From Lachnospiraceae bacterium (GTDB lineage: Bacteria; Bacillota; Clostridia; Lachnospirales; Lachnospiraceae): a DNA stretch of 64,000 bases. Positions 34,734 through 44,665 of the stretch are shown one piece after another (positions within the stretch are counted from its first letter, which is position 1; every line of letters starts with the position of its first letter). The stretch lies in NCBI GenBank assembly GCA_017618075.1, contig JAFZUY010000025.1, forward strand, positions 1-64,000. Direction: 5' to 3'. Both the position numbers and the translations under genes were made by a program. The notes below the pieces were generated by a model. That model did not search any database. It saw nothing but the letters and a program-made list of their open reading frames with translations, and was not told the DNA's origin.

Positions 34734-35702
34734 TTAAGCCTTACCGTCTGAACCAAGAACGTTGATGATCTTGTGAGCAACCATGTCCTTAACAGCCTGA
34801 CGAGCGGGCTTTAAGTACTGACGAGGATCGAAGTGATCGGGATGCTCTGCGAAGTACTTTCTGATGTTACCTGTCATAGCAAGACGGATATCGGAGTCGA
34901 TATTGATTTTACATACAGCAAGTTCAGCTGCCTTACGAAGCTGCTCTTCAGGGATACCTACTGCATCGGGCATATTTCCGCCGTATGTGTTAACCATCTT
35001 AACGAATTCCTGAGGAACTGAAGATGAGCCGTGAAGAACGATAGGGAATCCGGGAAGTCTCTTGATGCACTCTTCAAGTACGTCGAAACGAAGGGGTGGC
35101 GGAACAAGGATTCCGTCAGCGTTTCTTGTACACTGAGCTGCTGTGAACTTGTATGCACCGTGTGATGTACCGATTGCAATTGCAAGTGAGTCACAACCTG
35201 TTCTGGAAACGAACTCTTCAACTTCTTCGGGTCTTGTGTAAGCTTCTTTGCCTGATTCAACAACAACTTCGTCTTCGATACCTGCAAGTGTACCAAGCTC
35301 TGCTTCAACAACTACGCCGTGAGCGTGAGCATATTCAACAACCTGCTTTGTAAGTGCGATGTTGTCTTCGAATGACTTGGAAGAAGCATCGATCATAACT
35401 GATGTAAATCCACCGTCGATACATGATTTGCAAAGTTCGAATGTATCGCCGTGATCAAGGTGAAGTGCGATAGGAATGTCGGGATTCTCGATAACTGCTG
35501 CTTCAACAAGCTTTACAAGATAAGTGTGGTTAGCATAAGCACGAGCGCCCTTGGAAACCTGAAGAATTACAGGGCTCTTTAATTCGCCTGCAGCTTCTGT
35601 AATACCCTGAACGATTTCCATATTGTTTACGTTGAAAGCGCCGACTGCATAGCCGCCGTCATAGGCTTTCTTAAACATTTCTGTTGTGGTAACTAAAGCC
35701 AT
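34734..35702 (-). CDS. Fructose-bisphosphate aldolase, class II
   Basis: A 322-residue zinc-dependent aldolase of glycolysis that splits fructose-1,6-bisphosphate. The motifs VGAFNVNNME, HLDHGDTFE (zinc and catalytic residues), EAELGTLAGIED, AIGTSHGAYKF, VLHGSSSVP and KINIDSDIR are all present. Codon choice is strongly biased, as expected for a highly expressed gene. The start lies behind AGGAGG, and a monocistronic unit is bounded by its own promoter and terminator. Confidence 0.95.
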   Translation of the reverse strand: MALVTTTEMFKKAYDGGYAVGAFNVNNMEIVQGITEAAGELKSPVILQVSKGARAYANHTYLVKLVEAAVIENPDIPIALHLDHGDTFELCKSCIDGGFTSVMIDASSKSFEDNIALTKQVVEYAHAHGVVVEAELGTLAGIEDEVVVESGKEAYTRPEEVEEFVSRTGCDSLAIAIGTSHGAYKFTAAQCTRNADGILVPPPLRFDVLEECIKRLPGFPIVLHGSSSVPQEFVKMVNTYGGNMPDAVGIPEEQLRKAAELAVCKINIDSDIRLAMTGNIRKYFAEHPDHFDPRQYLKPARQAVKDMVAHKIINVLGSDGKA

Positions 35703-35757
35703 TTTAAAACCTCCTAAAAAAGATAGAAATTGTTGCGCTAAAAGCGCGTTCGTTCAG

Positions 35758-35786
35758 ATTATAGCATAAAGAAATTGAATTTACAA
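35758..35786 (-). promoter_or_regulatory. Promoter of fba
   Basis: On the minus strand TTGTAA (plus 35781-35786) and a perfect TATAAT (35758-35763) are 17 bases apart. The leader contains a short stem GCGC/GCGC (35735-35747) that may stabilise the message. The rest of the 205-base gap towards the adaptor gene shows no other clear element. Confidence 0.75.
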
Positions 35787-35907
35787 AAGGAATTCACTAA
35801 AAAATAGGTATATTGTCTAAAATTTGTCATATTTTCCGCGTATGTATTTTATGATAAAATAGCAAAATAGGTACAAGCGGACTAAATTTATTTAACTGGA
35901 GAGACAA

Positions 35908-36963
35908 ATGAAACCTATTAAAGGAATAATTTCATGTGCGGTTTTATCATTCGCAGTCCTTCTTTCGGGGTGCGAAAAGACCGATATTCACAAAATCGAC
36001 CCCATTTCCAAGGAATTGTATCAGAAAACCATTCCCGAAACTTTTATAGTTCAAAGGGGCGATATGCAGCCTACCATCAGGCTTAAACTCACCCAGAATT
36101 CTTTAAGATATTATAACTATTCGGTTGATCTTGATGACCTCGAGTTCGGCGAGCTTAATGTTGCAAACGGCGATTACGTAAAAGAAGGCCAGATAATGTG
36201 CGTTCTTAAATCGGACAAGATTGAGAAAAAAGTAGCTGATGCAAGAGAAACACTCGAAAAAGACCAGCTGCTGTTAGAGCATGTAAAAAAGCTTAAAAGC
36301 ATCAATTTCGATCCCGAGAAGACCGATCCCGAAGTAAAGGAATATGCCGCCAATATTGCGCTTGGCAAGAATTACGACGATCAGATAGCAGCAATAGAAG
36401 ATGATATTAAATTAAAACAGATAGAGCTTTACGAGAGCCAGAGAGACCTTGACAAGTGTATTGTTAAAGCCAGAGAAGACGGCGTTATTACTTATGTAAG
36501 TGATGCCATAGCAAACGGCGTTGTGGTTAAGGGCAAGGATATTTTAACCGAAGCCAGCGGTGACGTGGGCTTTTATACTGAAGTAAGGAATACGGACTAT
36601 GATTTCGAAGTAGGCGCAGTTTACAAGGCTCAGTCCCCTACCATGGAATTTGATGTTGAAATAACCGAGATAGAAGAAAATACTACCGGAAGCAAAACGC
36701 TTCATTTTGAACCTGTCAGTGATGACGTTGTCTATGTAAGTACCGAGAAATTCGAAGTTGTTATTCCTCTCGAAAAAATGAGGGATGTTGTTTATATAGA
36801 GGAAAGACTTGTTTACACCGCCGTAAACGAAAAGAGATTTGTTTATCTGGTGGATGAAAACGGATTCAGAGATCCTGCGTATGTGGAAGTCGATTCCGTT
36901 GTGGACGGAATGGCAATTATTTCGAGCGGACTTGAAGGCGGAGAAGAGGTGGCAGCAAAATGA
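35908..36963 (+). CDS. ABC exporter adaptor lipoprotein (HlyD/MacA-like), short form
   Basis: A 351-residue lipoprotein (lipobox LLSGC). It has a half lipoyl-like motif (GELNVANGDYVKEGQIMCVL), a coiled-coil hairpin (about 105-195, rich in Glu/Lys/Leu), the returning motif KAREDGVITYV and a beta-barrel region ending in RFVYLVDENGFRDPAYVEV. This is the layout of membrane-fusion adaptors that work with MacB/FtsX-type exporters. In a Gram-positive cell it would sit outside the membrane. It overlaps the next adaptor gene by four bases. Confidence 0.78.
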   Translation: MKPIKGIISCAVLSFAVLLSGCEKTDIHKIDPISKELYQKTIPETFIVQRGDMQPTIRLKLTQNSLRYYNYSVDLDDLEFGELNVANGDYVKEGQIMCVLKSDKIEKKVADARETLEKDQLLLEHVKKLKSINFDPEKTDPEVKEYAANIALGKNYDDQIAAIEDDIKLKQIELYESQRDLDKCIVKAREDGVITYVSDAIANGVVVKGKDILTEASGDVGFYTEVRNTDYDFEVGAVYKAQSPTMEFDVEITEIEENTTGSKTLHFEPVSDDVVYVSTEKFEVVIPLEKMRDVVYIEERLVYTAVNEKRFVYLVDENGFRDPAYVEVDSVVDGMAIISSGLEGGEEVAAK

Positions 36964-39248
36964 TGAAATTTAAGAAATTTAAAACTCTGGCTCTTGCGTT
37001 AGGTGCCGTAATAGTTCTTGCATCCTGTACTTCCAACAGTGATGTTCCGACTCTTTTAGAGCCTGTCGGGGCAGAACCTACATTCAGACCCGTTGAAAGG
37101 GCGGACATGGGTATTGCCAAGATTATTATCGGAAATGTAATGGGTCAGGAATACTGTCATTTTTATGAGAAAATTATTGAAATAAAAGATATTTACGTTT
37201 CCGTCGGTGACTATGTCAACGAGGGTGATGTTTTGGTGGAAGCTAATCTTGATTCCGTAAGAGAACAGATAGCAAGTCTTAATTCGGAATTAAGTGTTTT
37301 AAACGCAAGTCACGAGGCTGACGAGAAGAAGTACGAAATAGAGCTTGAAAGACTTAATCTTCAAAAAGAAGAGGCAGAATATAATAAGAATCTCGGCCTT
37401 GTAAATGAAGACTATGTAAAATCTTTTGACAAGACTATTGAAACCTTCGAAGAGAACCATACATACAGTATAGAAATGTATGAGTTCCAGAAAAGGAAAA
37501 TAAACGAGAGTATTACCGATTATAACAAAATAGTTAACGAGGGCGTTATCAAGGCTAAAAAGAGCGGATACGTAACCTACAAAAAGGATCTTAAATCCGG
37601 AAATACCGCAACGGCTTACGAAAACCTGGTAACAATTACAGATCCGGATGATTTATATATTGTCTCATCGGGAGATACAAGATCGTACAACTATTCCAAG
37701 TATCCGGTGAAATTTGCATTTATTGAAGGCAGAAAGGTGCCTGTTACCGAATATACATATACCGACAGTGAAACAGTTTTTGCCAAGGCACAGAATATGT
37801 ATCCCATACAGCGCTTCAAGACCGAAGAAGAAGTCGATATAAAAATTGGTGATTATATTCTGATGGAGTTTTATTCCACCGACAAAAATAATGTTCTGGT
37901 AGTCGGAAAAGATTCGGTTAATACCGATGATACGGGATCGTTTGTATATGTCAGGGCTGATGACGGCTCACTTGAAAAGAAATATTTTGAAATGGGAGCA
38001 GCAGACGAACACAATTATGAAGTTGTAAGCGGCCTTGAAGAGGGAGAAATGGTCCTTTATACACAGGAAGCCACTCTTCCCAAAAGGGACGGTCAGTACG
38101 AAGTAAAATTAAAAACATTTGCCCAGTCTGAAACGGCAAAAGGAATTAAGTATGTAGAGGAGTCGACACATTCTTACTTCTCAACCGACGAGGGCGAAGT
38201 AGACGAGATTTATGTTTCGGAACTTGACGAAGTCAAAAAGGGCGATCCTATTATGAGAATCGTGATAGATTCGGAAAAAGGAACATTAGTCGGAATCGAA
38301 AACATGATTAAGAGCGAAAACAGGGATTACGACAATTTTGTTAAGGATTCAGAGAAAGAATATGAAGATCTAAACAAAACCATCAGTGATTCTGCGAGTG
38401 AATCAAAACAGTCGGTTGCGATACTCGAAGAAATAAAGAAAGCCCTCGCAGACCCCAATACAAGCGCTACTGATATGCTCGATCTGTCTAAAGAAAAAGC
38501 AAAGCTTGAAATGGAAACAAACAGCAAAGCTTATGATATTAAATATGCAGAGATGGATTTAAAAATCCTTGAAATAAATAAGGAAATTCGTAAAAAACAG
38601 CATGACAATACCATAGCTTCATTAAACAGACAGTATGCCAACGCCAAGAAGAACAATGACGGTACCGGATATAAGATTATTTATGCCGAATATGACGGAA
38701 AAATTACTTCGATACCTGTTGCAAAACTTGATAAGGTAAATGTGGGCAAGAAGCTGGCAGAGAGTTCATACTACTTTGACAATATTGTTAAATTCGGCGG
38801 ATCTCATGATCCCGAACCTGTGGGTTACAATTATACGATTACCATAAAAGATGATCAGTACACCGCAGAGGTAGTAGCCGGAAACAACAATACGTTTGCA
38901 CATGTGTTTACGGAAAACGGCAAAGTTTACTGCACGCCGCCTGCAATGGATTTAAATACTTTCTATGTACGTGTTGATGATGAAGGATTTTTCAACTATG
39001 ACAGCCAGTTTATGACCGTGGAAGTAAGCTACGATAAAATGCGACTGGATAACATGTTGACAATTCCCGGCAATTATCTGTTTACGGAAACTTCGTTCGA
39101 CAAGAAAGAATACAATTATGTATGGGTATTAAACGGAGACGAAGTTTATAAAAGATATGTACAAACCGGAATGGATCAGAGACTCGGAAGTCTGGACAAA
39201 CCGGTAATTATAAACGGCTTATATGAAGGAGACATTCTTGTTAAGTAA
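36960..39248 (+). CDS. ABC exporter adaptor lipoprotein, long duplicated form
   Basis: A 762-residue lipoprotein (lipobox VLASC). The lipoyl-coiled coil-lipoyl-barrel unit occurs twice: the first half has DIYVSVGDYVNEGDVLVEA, a long coiled coil and IKAKKSGYVTYKK; the second has EVDEIYVSELDEVKKGD, a coiled coil near 450-560 and IIYAEYDGKITSI. This looks like an internal duplication of an adaptor such as the preceding gene. Two different adaptors, one of them tandem, suggest an unusual assembly around the exporter. The ATGATG start overlaps the previous stop codon. Confidence 0.75.
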   Translation: MMKFKKFKTLALALGAVIVLASCTSNSDVPTLLEPVGAEPTFRPVERADMGIAKIIIGNVMGQEYCHFYEKIIEIKDIYVSVGDYVNEGDVLVEANLDSVREQIASLNSELSVLNASHEADEKKYEIELERLNLQKEEAEYNKNLGLVNEDYVKSFDKTIETFEENHTYSIEMYEFQKRKINESITDYNKIVNEGVIKAKKSGYVTYKKDLKSGNTATAYENLVTITDPDDLYIVSSGDTRSYNYSKYPVKFAFIEGRKVPVTEYTYTDSETVFAKAQNMYPIQRFKTEEEVDIKIGDYILMEFYSTDKNNVLVVGKDSVNTDDTGSFVYVRADDGSLEKKYFEMGAADEHNYEVVSGLEEGEMVLYTQEATLPKRDGQYEVKLKTFAQSETAKGIKYVEESTHSYFSTDEGEVDEIYVSELDEVKKGDPIMRIVIDSEKGTLVGIENMIKSENRDYDNFVKDSEKEYEDLNKTISDSASESKQSVAILEEIKKALADPNTSATDMLDLSKEKAKLEMETNSKAYDIKYAEMDLKILEINKEIRKKQHDNTIASLNRQYANAKKNNDGTGYKIIYAEYDGKITSIPVAKLDKVNVGKKLAESSYYFDNIVKFGGSHDPEPVGYNYTITIKDDQYTAEVVAGNNNTFAHVFTENGKVYCTPPAMDLNTFYVRVDDEGFFNYDSQFMTVEVSYDKMRLDNMLTIPGNYLFTETSFDKKEYNYVWVLNGDEVYKRYVQTGMDQRLGSLDKPVIINGLYEGDILVK

Positions 39249-39263
39249 CAGGAGAAAGATAAA

Positions 39264-42110
39264 ATGATAAGATTTATCAAATACAAAATACTGAACAAAA
39301 AGTGGCTTAATATCTGTTTGCTTACAGGCGTTATTCTTCTGTCGGCATTTTTAAGCGTATATCCGATGTTTAAGGAAGGAAGCCTTAACCGACTGCTTCA
39401 GAATCTTTTTAAAGATTATACCGAGAAGTATGTGACATATCCCGCGGTAATGTCTACCAAAGGAACCTTAAACGGTGGCAACTATGCGGATACCGAAGCT
39501 GCATTGGGATTTTTAAACAGCCTTGAGAACAAATGGAATTATTACATCGATGTTCCCGTGATTCAAAGGCAGCAGGTTCTTGAAATACCTGTAGGTTATG
39601 CCGAAGAAAATCTGACGGGCAAATCAAGACAGCTGACATTCGGTTATCTGGATAATTACCGTGCTCATGCGGATCTTTTGGCAGGCACATGGCCTGAAGA
39701 AGCCGAAAATTCCACGAACGAAATGGTTCAGGAGGCCCTAAAAGAAGGCGCAATTCCTGTTGTGGTATCACAGAAAACCTATGATACAGAGGATTTGACC
39801 ATCGGACAGTTCTGGACTGCAGTGGTTAAAAAAGACGACGAGAAAATACATGTAAAAGCGGTAATCTGCGGTATTATCGAGGAAGTTGACGACGGCGATC
39901 CCTTTTGGGACAGAAGATTAAGAACCTTTGACAGAGTTCTTTTCACATCCAAGGATGATTTTTCGACTATTCTTGATATATACAGTCAGTCACAAATCAA
40001 TTATACCGAAAGGGTAATGTTTGATTATACATATATCAACTATAACAATGCCGAAGAATACTTATCATATTTAAGACAGTTCAGAGCAATCGATTCGAAT
40101 CTTACTTCGAACTTTGAAAACATTCTGTCTTCCTATGTTGAATCAAAGAAGACCATCAGTATAATTCTTTTAACATTTGAAATTCCGATTATTGCACTTT
40201 TGCTTCTTTTCATTTATATGATTTCAAGCAGAATTCTTGAGATGGAAACAGGCGAAATTGCAATGCTTAAGAGCCGTGGCGTCTCCAGATTCAAAGTCAT
40301 CAGACTCTATATGCTGCAGTCATTTGTTATATCGATAATCGGCTCCGTGATTGGTTTGCCGTTCGGATATCTTTTCTGTAAGATGGGTGCCGGAACGGAT
40401 GCGTTCCTTGTATTCACCCTAAAAGATACGACCATCTATCAGCCGACATACATGATGCTTGCATTTGCGGGAATAGCTTTTGCATTGTCTATGCTTTTTA
40501 TGACAATACCTGTTATTCCGCTTTCAAGATTTACGATTATCGAAAGAAGATCGCATAAAAACTCCGGCAAATCCAAAGCATTCTGGGAGAGATTTTTCCT
40601 TGATATTCCGCTCTTGGCTTTATCCGGATATCTTCTTTACAACTATATGAAACAGAGAGAATCAATCTCGCTTACCGTTATTGCAGGCGGTCAGATTGAT
40701 CCGATTATTTTCCTTGATTCTTCACTGTTTATTTTAGGATGTGGATTGTTTGCATTAAGAATAATTCATCTTATTATCAATCTTATCTACAAGCTTGGAA
40801 GAAACAAATGGAAACCCGCAGAATACGTTGCATTCCTGCAGATTATAAGAAACACCAAGAAACAGGGATTTATTTCGGTATTCCTGGTAATGACAATTGC
40901 AATGGGTATATTCAATTCAAACCTTGCGCGAAGTGTCAATGAAAACATGGAAAACAGAATCAACTACAACACCGGTTGCGATTATGTGGTTGAGGAAAGA
41001 TGGAATCTTATCATCAAAAAGTCCTCTGCGGGAGGCGAAGCATACTGGCGTTATACAGAGCCCGATTATCAGCGTTTTGAGCCCTTAAAGGGAATGGGCG
41101 TTGAAAGCATGACGAGGGTTGCCCGCGATGATGATGCACTCATATCCAAGGATAAAAAGAAAGAAAACGGAGTACTTCTTTTAGGAATTAATACCAAGGA
41201 ATTCGGTGAGACGGCATCTCTTATGGACGGACTTAACGACAGGCACTGGTATTATTACTTAAATGACCTCGGACAAAAACCCAAGGGAATTCTGATTTCA
41301 AAGAACCTTGCGGAAAAGTATGAATTGCAGATCGGCGACAAGCTTTCTTACAGCAGAGTTTCTCCGATTGATTCAAGCAAGATAGATGCTACTACAAACG
41401 GCGAAATCGTAGGCATAGTAGATTCCTTCCCCGGATATGAATCCACGGTATACGAAGAACAGCCCGATGGAACATATAAAAAGAGAGATAATTACCTCAT
41501 AGTGGCAAATTACAATACTGTAGTTAATGCCTTTAAATTGAGACCTTACCAGGTTTGGATGAAGTTATCCGATCCCGGCGACTATGATGATATAAGCGCA
41601 TTTGTTGACGAAAACGGCAGAATCCCCAAACATACTGCAAGAGAGGAACTTATACAAAATCAGAGAAACTCCACTCTTATTCAGATTACAAACGGTATGT
41701 TCTCGATAGGATTTGTTATATCACTGGTTGTCTGCGGTGTAGGATTCCTAATCTACTGGATACTCACCATAAAAGAAAGAGAACTGATTTACGGTATCTA
41801 CAGATCCATGGGTCTTACCATGGGAGAGATTTTCAGAATGCTTATCGTAGAGCAGATCTTCTCTTCATTATTCGCGTGCGGAGCGGGCTTTGGTGTCGGA
41901 ATGCTGACAACATTCTTATTTACTAAACTTATCTCGACGGTATATCTGCCGAGAGAACACAATATTCCGCTTACAATTATATGTAAGGCCGAAGACGGTA
42001 TGAAGATGGGTGTAATCGTAGGATTTGTACTTATCCTCTGCTTTATCGTAATCTACAGAATCATTAAGAACATGAACATTACCAAGGCTATCAAGCTTGG
42101 CGAAGACTAA
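39264..42110 (+). CDS. FtsX-type ABC transporter permease, large
   Basis: A 948-residue permease with an N-terminal helix, a large extracellular domain (~40-290), three helices around 300-420 (first FtsX domain), more helices near 450-530, a second extracellular domain (~560-800) and three final helices (second FtsX domain). This is the duplicated 10-helix-type layout of mechanotransmission transporters that move or extract lipids, lipoproteins or peptides. It is the only permease of the operon and sits between the adaptors and the two ATPases. Confidence 0.82.
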   Translation: MIRFIKYKILNKKWLNICLLTGVILLSAFLSVYPMFKEGSLNRLLQNLFKDYTEKYVTYPAVMSTKGTLNGGNYADTEAALGFLNSLENKWNYYIDVPVIQRQQVLEIPVGYAEENLTGKSRQLTFGYLDNYRAHADLLAGTWPEEAENSTNEMVQEALKEGAIPVVVSQKTYDTEDLTIGQFWTAVVKKDDEKIHVKAVICGIIEEVDDGDPFWDRRLRTFDRVLFTSKDDFSTILDIYSQSQINYTERVMFDYTYINYNNAEEYLSYLRQFRAIDSNLTSNFENILSSYVESKKTISIILLTFEIPIIALLLLFIYMISSRILEMETGEIAMLKSRGVSRFKVIRLYMLQSFVISIIGSVIGLPFGYLFCKMGAGTDAFLVFTLKDTTIYQPTYMMLAFAGIAFALSMLFMTIPVIPLSRFTIIERRSHKNSGKSKAFWERFFLDIPLLALSGYLLYNYMKQRESISLTVIAGGQIDPIIFLDSSLFILGCGLFALRIIHLIINLIYKLGRNKWKPAEYVAFLQIIRNTKKQGFISVFLVMTIAMGIFNSNLARSVNENMENRINYNTGCDYVVEERWNLIIKKSSAGGEAYWRYTEPDYQRFEPLKGMGVESMTRVARDDDALISKDKKKENGVLLLGINTKEFGETASLMDGLNDRHWYYYLNDLGQKPKGILISKNLAEKYELQIGDKLSYSRVSPIDSSKIDATTNGEIVGIVDSFPGYESTVYEEQPDGTYKKRDNYLIVANYNTVVNAFKLRPYQVWMKLSDPGDYDDISAFVDENGRIPKHTAREELIQNQRNSTLIQITNGMFSIGFVISLVVCGVGFLIYWILTIKERELIYGIYRSMGLTMGEIFRMLIVEQIFSSLFACGAGFGVGMLTTFLFTKLISTVYLPREHNIPLTIICKAEDGMKMGVIVGFVLILCFIVIYRIIKNMNITKAIKLGED

Positions 42111-42122
42111 AAGGTTGAAAAT

Positions 42123-42812
42123 ATGGACAGTATAATTAAAACAATTGATCTTCATAAAAGTTTCCCGCTTGGAAACCATGAAATCCTTGAAGTATTAAAG
42201 GGCGTTGATATTGAAGTACCGCCTGCGTGCCTGACAATTTTAAAGGGACGTTCCGGTTCGGGTAAAACAACTCTTTTAAATATTTTAAGTATGCTTGATG
42301 ACCCCACGAGCGGAAAAGTTATCATCGACTCAAGGGATGTCGGAAGCATGAGCTTAAGACAGAGAGAAACCATGAGAAGATACAATATCGGATTTGTATT
42401 CCAGTCGGTAGCACTGGTTCCGATAATGAGTGCTTACGAAAACGTTGATTTTGCTCTTAAACTTGCCGATTACCAGGGAGACAGAGATGCCAGAATCAAA
42501 GAGGTTTTATCCATCGTCGGACTTGAAAAAAGAATGACGCACATGCCTTCACAGATGTCCGGTGGTGAGCAGCAGAGAGTTGCCATCGCGAGAGCGGTAG
42601 CGCATAAGCCTAAAATCATTTTTGCCGACGAGCCTACCGGAGCGCTTGATACAAACACAGGTCTTGGAATCATAAAGCTTTTCAAGGAACTCATCGCAAA
42701 AGAAGGAATCACCATAGTAATGACAACGCATGACCCCAACCTGATGGATTTTGGTGATGCTGTATACGAGATGGAAGACGGAGAATTAAAGTATGTACCC
42801 GGAGAACAATAA
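42123..42812 (+). CDS. MacB/LolD-type ABC transporter ATPase 1
   Basis: A 229-residue ATPase with Walker A GRSGSGKTT, Q-loop FVFQSVAL, signature MSGGEQQRVAIARA and Walker B IIFADEPTGALD with the H-loop TTHD. This is the LolD/MacB subfamily that pairs with FtsX-type permeases. It overlaps the second ATPase gene by 20 bases in another frame. Confidence 0.92.
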   Translation: MDSIIKTIDLHKSFPLGNHEILEVLKGVDIEVPPACLTILKGRSGSGKTTLLNILSMLDDPTSGKVIIDSRDVGSMSLRQRETMRRYNIGFVFQSVALVPIMSAYENVDFALKLADYQGDRDARIKEVLSIVGLEKRMTHMPSQMSGGEQQRVAIARAVAHKPKIIFADEPTGALDTNTGLGIIKLFKELIAKEGITIVMTTHDPNLMDFGDAVYEMEDGELKYVPGEQ

Positions 42813-43812
42813 CGAAATGAACAACGAATATGTTAATAACGAGGCTGTAGCACCGGTTTACGCTGAAGAGAACTATGTAGCTGACGAAGTGACAGAAGTG
42901 ACTGAAGAAGGTGCTCCCGAGGCAGAAAAGGATAATATACTTGTCTGTGACGGTCTGGTAAAGATTTATAAGACTGACGACGTGGAAGTACTGGCTCTCC
43001 AGGGTCTTGAACTTGAAATCGAGAGAGGCGAACTTGTAGCCATCATCGGTAAATCCGGTTCCGGTAAGTCCACACTTCTTAATATGATAGGCGGTCTTGA
43101 AAAACCTACAGCAGGACGTCTCTATGTGGACGGCAATGACCTCTTTGCCATGTCCGAAAAAGGTCTGGTTGAATACAGAAGAAAGTCTGTAGGCTTTGTA
43201 TGGCAGAACAGCGGACAGAACCTCTTCCCGTACTTCACCGCACTTCAGAACGTAGAGGCCCCACTCTACTTTGACCATATGAGTCAAAAAGAAAGAAGAG
43301 CTAAGGCAATGGGCCTTCTTAAGATGATTGGTATCGATCACAGAGCCAATTCTTATCCCGCACAGATGTCCGGTGGTGAACAGCAGAGAGTCGCTATCGC
43401 TGTAGCACTTGCACACGATCCCAAGATTCTTCTTGCCGACGAGCCCACAGGTGCCGTTGATTCAAAGACATCCAATATGATTCAGGATATTTTCAGAAAG
43501 ATCAACGAAGAAATCGGTATCACAATCATCATCGTTACCCACGACTTAAGCCTTGCCAACAAGGTTTCGCGTGTAATCATGATTTCCGACGGTAAGATCA
43601 GTACCGAGAAGATTATGAAAGAAAAATACCGTCAGCAGCTCGACAATATGACCACAGAAAGCCTCGCAGCTGTTGAATCACACGAAGAGTACTCAATTCT
43701 CGACAAAGCCCGCCGAGTTCAGTTATCCCAGGATGCGCTCGAGATGGCTGGAATCGATTCGAATAAGGTAAGAGTAGAAGTTAAGGATGGTAAGATTATA
43801 ATCTCGAAGTAA
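42793..43812 (+). CDS. MacB/LolD-type ABC transporter ATPase 2 with acidic N-terminus
   Basis: A 339-residue ATPase of the same subfamily: Walker A GKSGSGKST, FVWQNSGQN, signature MSGGEQQRVAIAVA and Walker B ILLADEPTGAVD. It carries an extra ~50-residue N-terminal stretch rich in Asn, Glu and Val (YPENNNEMNN, EVTEEGAPEAEKD) and a C-terminal extension of about 60 residues after the ATPase core. The two different ATPases probably form a heterodimer under the single permease. The start is placed by the overlap with the upstream gene; a later ATG (NEMNNEYV) is possible. Confidence 0.88.
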   Translation: MYPENNNEMNNEYVNNEAVAPVYAEENYVADEVTEVTEEGAPEAEKDNILVCDGLVKIYKTDDVEVLALQGLELEIERGELVAIIGKSGSGKSTLLNMIGGLEKPTAGRLYVDGNDLFAMSEKGLVEYRRKSVGFVWQNSGQNLFPYFTALQNVEAPLYFDHMSQKERRAKAMGLLKMIGIDHRANSYPAQMSGGEQQRVAIAVALAHDPKILLADEPTGAVDSKTSNMIQDIFRKINEEIGITIIIVTHDLSLANKVSRVIMISDGKISTEKIMKEKYRQQLDNMTTESLAAVESHEEYSILDKARRVQLSQDALEMAGIDSNKVRVEVKDGKIIISK

Positions 43813-43815
43813 TTT

Positions 43816-43843
43816 TGACACAGGGGACGGGGTTTTAGTGTCA
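43816..43843 (+). repeat. REP-like element with GGGGACGG core
   Basis: TGACAC and GTGTCA (six-base inverted repeat) flank a core beginning AGGGGACGGGG. In many Clostridia and related bacteria I recall dispersed repeats of the form GACACAGGGGACGG followed by an inverted end, associated with REP-type Y1 transposases. Only one copy is in this window and no transposase is next to it, so the assignment rests on resemblance. Confidence 0.45.
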
Positions 43844-43898
43844 TTATTCATCTAATTTTATTTTTTATGGAAAATAAACAGATACTCTTGATTAAAAC

Positions 43899-43926
43899 AA
43901 AAAAACCGGCATTAGCCGGTTTTTTT
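43899..43926. terminator. Bidirectional terminator after the exporter operon
   Basis: ACCGGC and GCCGGT pair around the loop ATTA, with seven As before and seven Ts after. It separates the exporter operon (plus) from the convergent DUF6320-like gene (minus) and should work for both. Confidence 0.88.
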
Positions 43927-43940
43927 ATTGTTATATATAT

Positions 43941-44627
43941 TTACAAATGAAATCTCTTCTTAAACTCTGCCAACACTGTTCTTCCTTTAAATACTATCAA
44001 ACCGAAGAACGCGAGCACATTTATTACAAGGCATATCGACCATGTAAGAGGGGGCTTGTCGCGATAGAAGATAAGAAGTGCTATCCACGGCACTACGCCC
44101 ACCAGAATGTTTAAAAACATGTATATTAGCGAGTAGTCGGTAAAATGCTTGTCGATGAACGAAAGGATGAAATTAGCTACCAAATTTCCGCTGCAGAGGA
44201 TGGGTACGATGTATCCGGCTGTGATGCCAAGATACGGCAAATCCCATGCAAGTGTGATGAAGGCTTCGGAGAAGAAGCTTAGCACCACTATCGCAATCAT
44301 CGTAAAGAACATTGATTTTAGGAGGTTGTAATGCTTCCTGATGATAAATTCAATGATCCAGCCGATTACAAGGAGCCAGGCGACTACCAAAGGACTCCAT
44401 GATTTATGGTCCGCCTCAATGAAAAGGAAATCCAGAGCAAGGTTTATGATAATCGTAGCGATGAAGACAAACATGACTATCTTAAAAGCCTTTCGTCTAA
44501 GCCTTGTTTTAATCTCGATTTTGGGAATGTAATCCCTTTCGCCTTCGCCTGTTAACAGATTCTGGCAGAGAGGACATTTCTCAAGATTTCCACCGATATT
44601 TATTTTGCAGTGCGGACACTTTTTCAT
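43941..44627 (-). CDS. DUF6320-like membrane protein with zinc ribbon
   Basis: A 228-residue protein with an N-terminal zinc ribbon (CPHCKINIGGNLEKCPLC) and about six membrane helices from residue 50 onward. The architecture matches proteins I know as DUF6320, which occur beside condensation-type acyltransferases in Firmicutes. The function is unknown. It is the last gene of the minus-strand cluster behind the TetR, hydrolase and acyltransferase genes, which suggests a role in the same lipid or acyl pathway. Confidence 0.65.
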   Translation of the reverse strand: MKKCPHCKINIGGNLEKCPLCQNLLTGEGERDYIPKIEIKTRLRRKAFKIVMFVFIATIIINLALDFLFIEADHKSWSPLVVAWLLVIGWIIEFIIRKHYNLLKSMFFTMIAIVVLSFFSEAFITLAWDLPYLGITAGYIVPILCSGNLVANFILSFIDKHFTDYSLIYMFLNILVGVVPWIALLIFYRDKPPLTWSICLVINVLAFFGLIVFKGRTVLAEFKKRFHL

Positions 44628-44665
44628 TTTCCGCCACTCCTTTTTATATCAATTATTGTTTGTGT

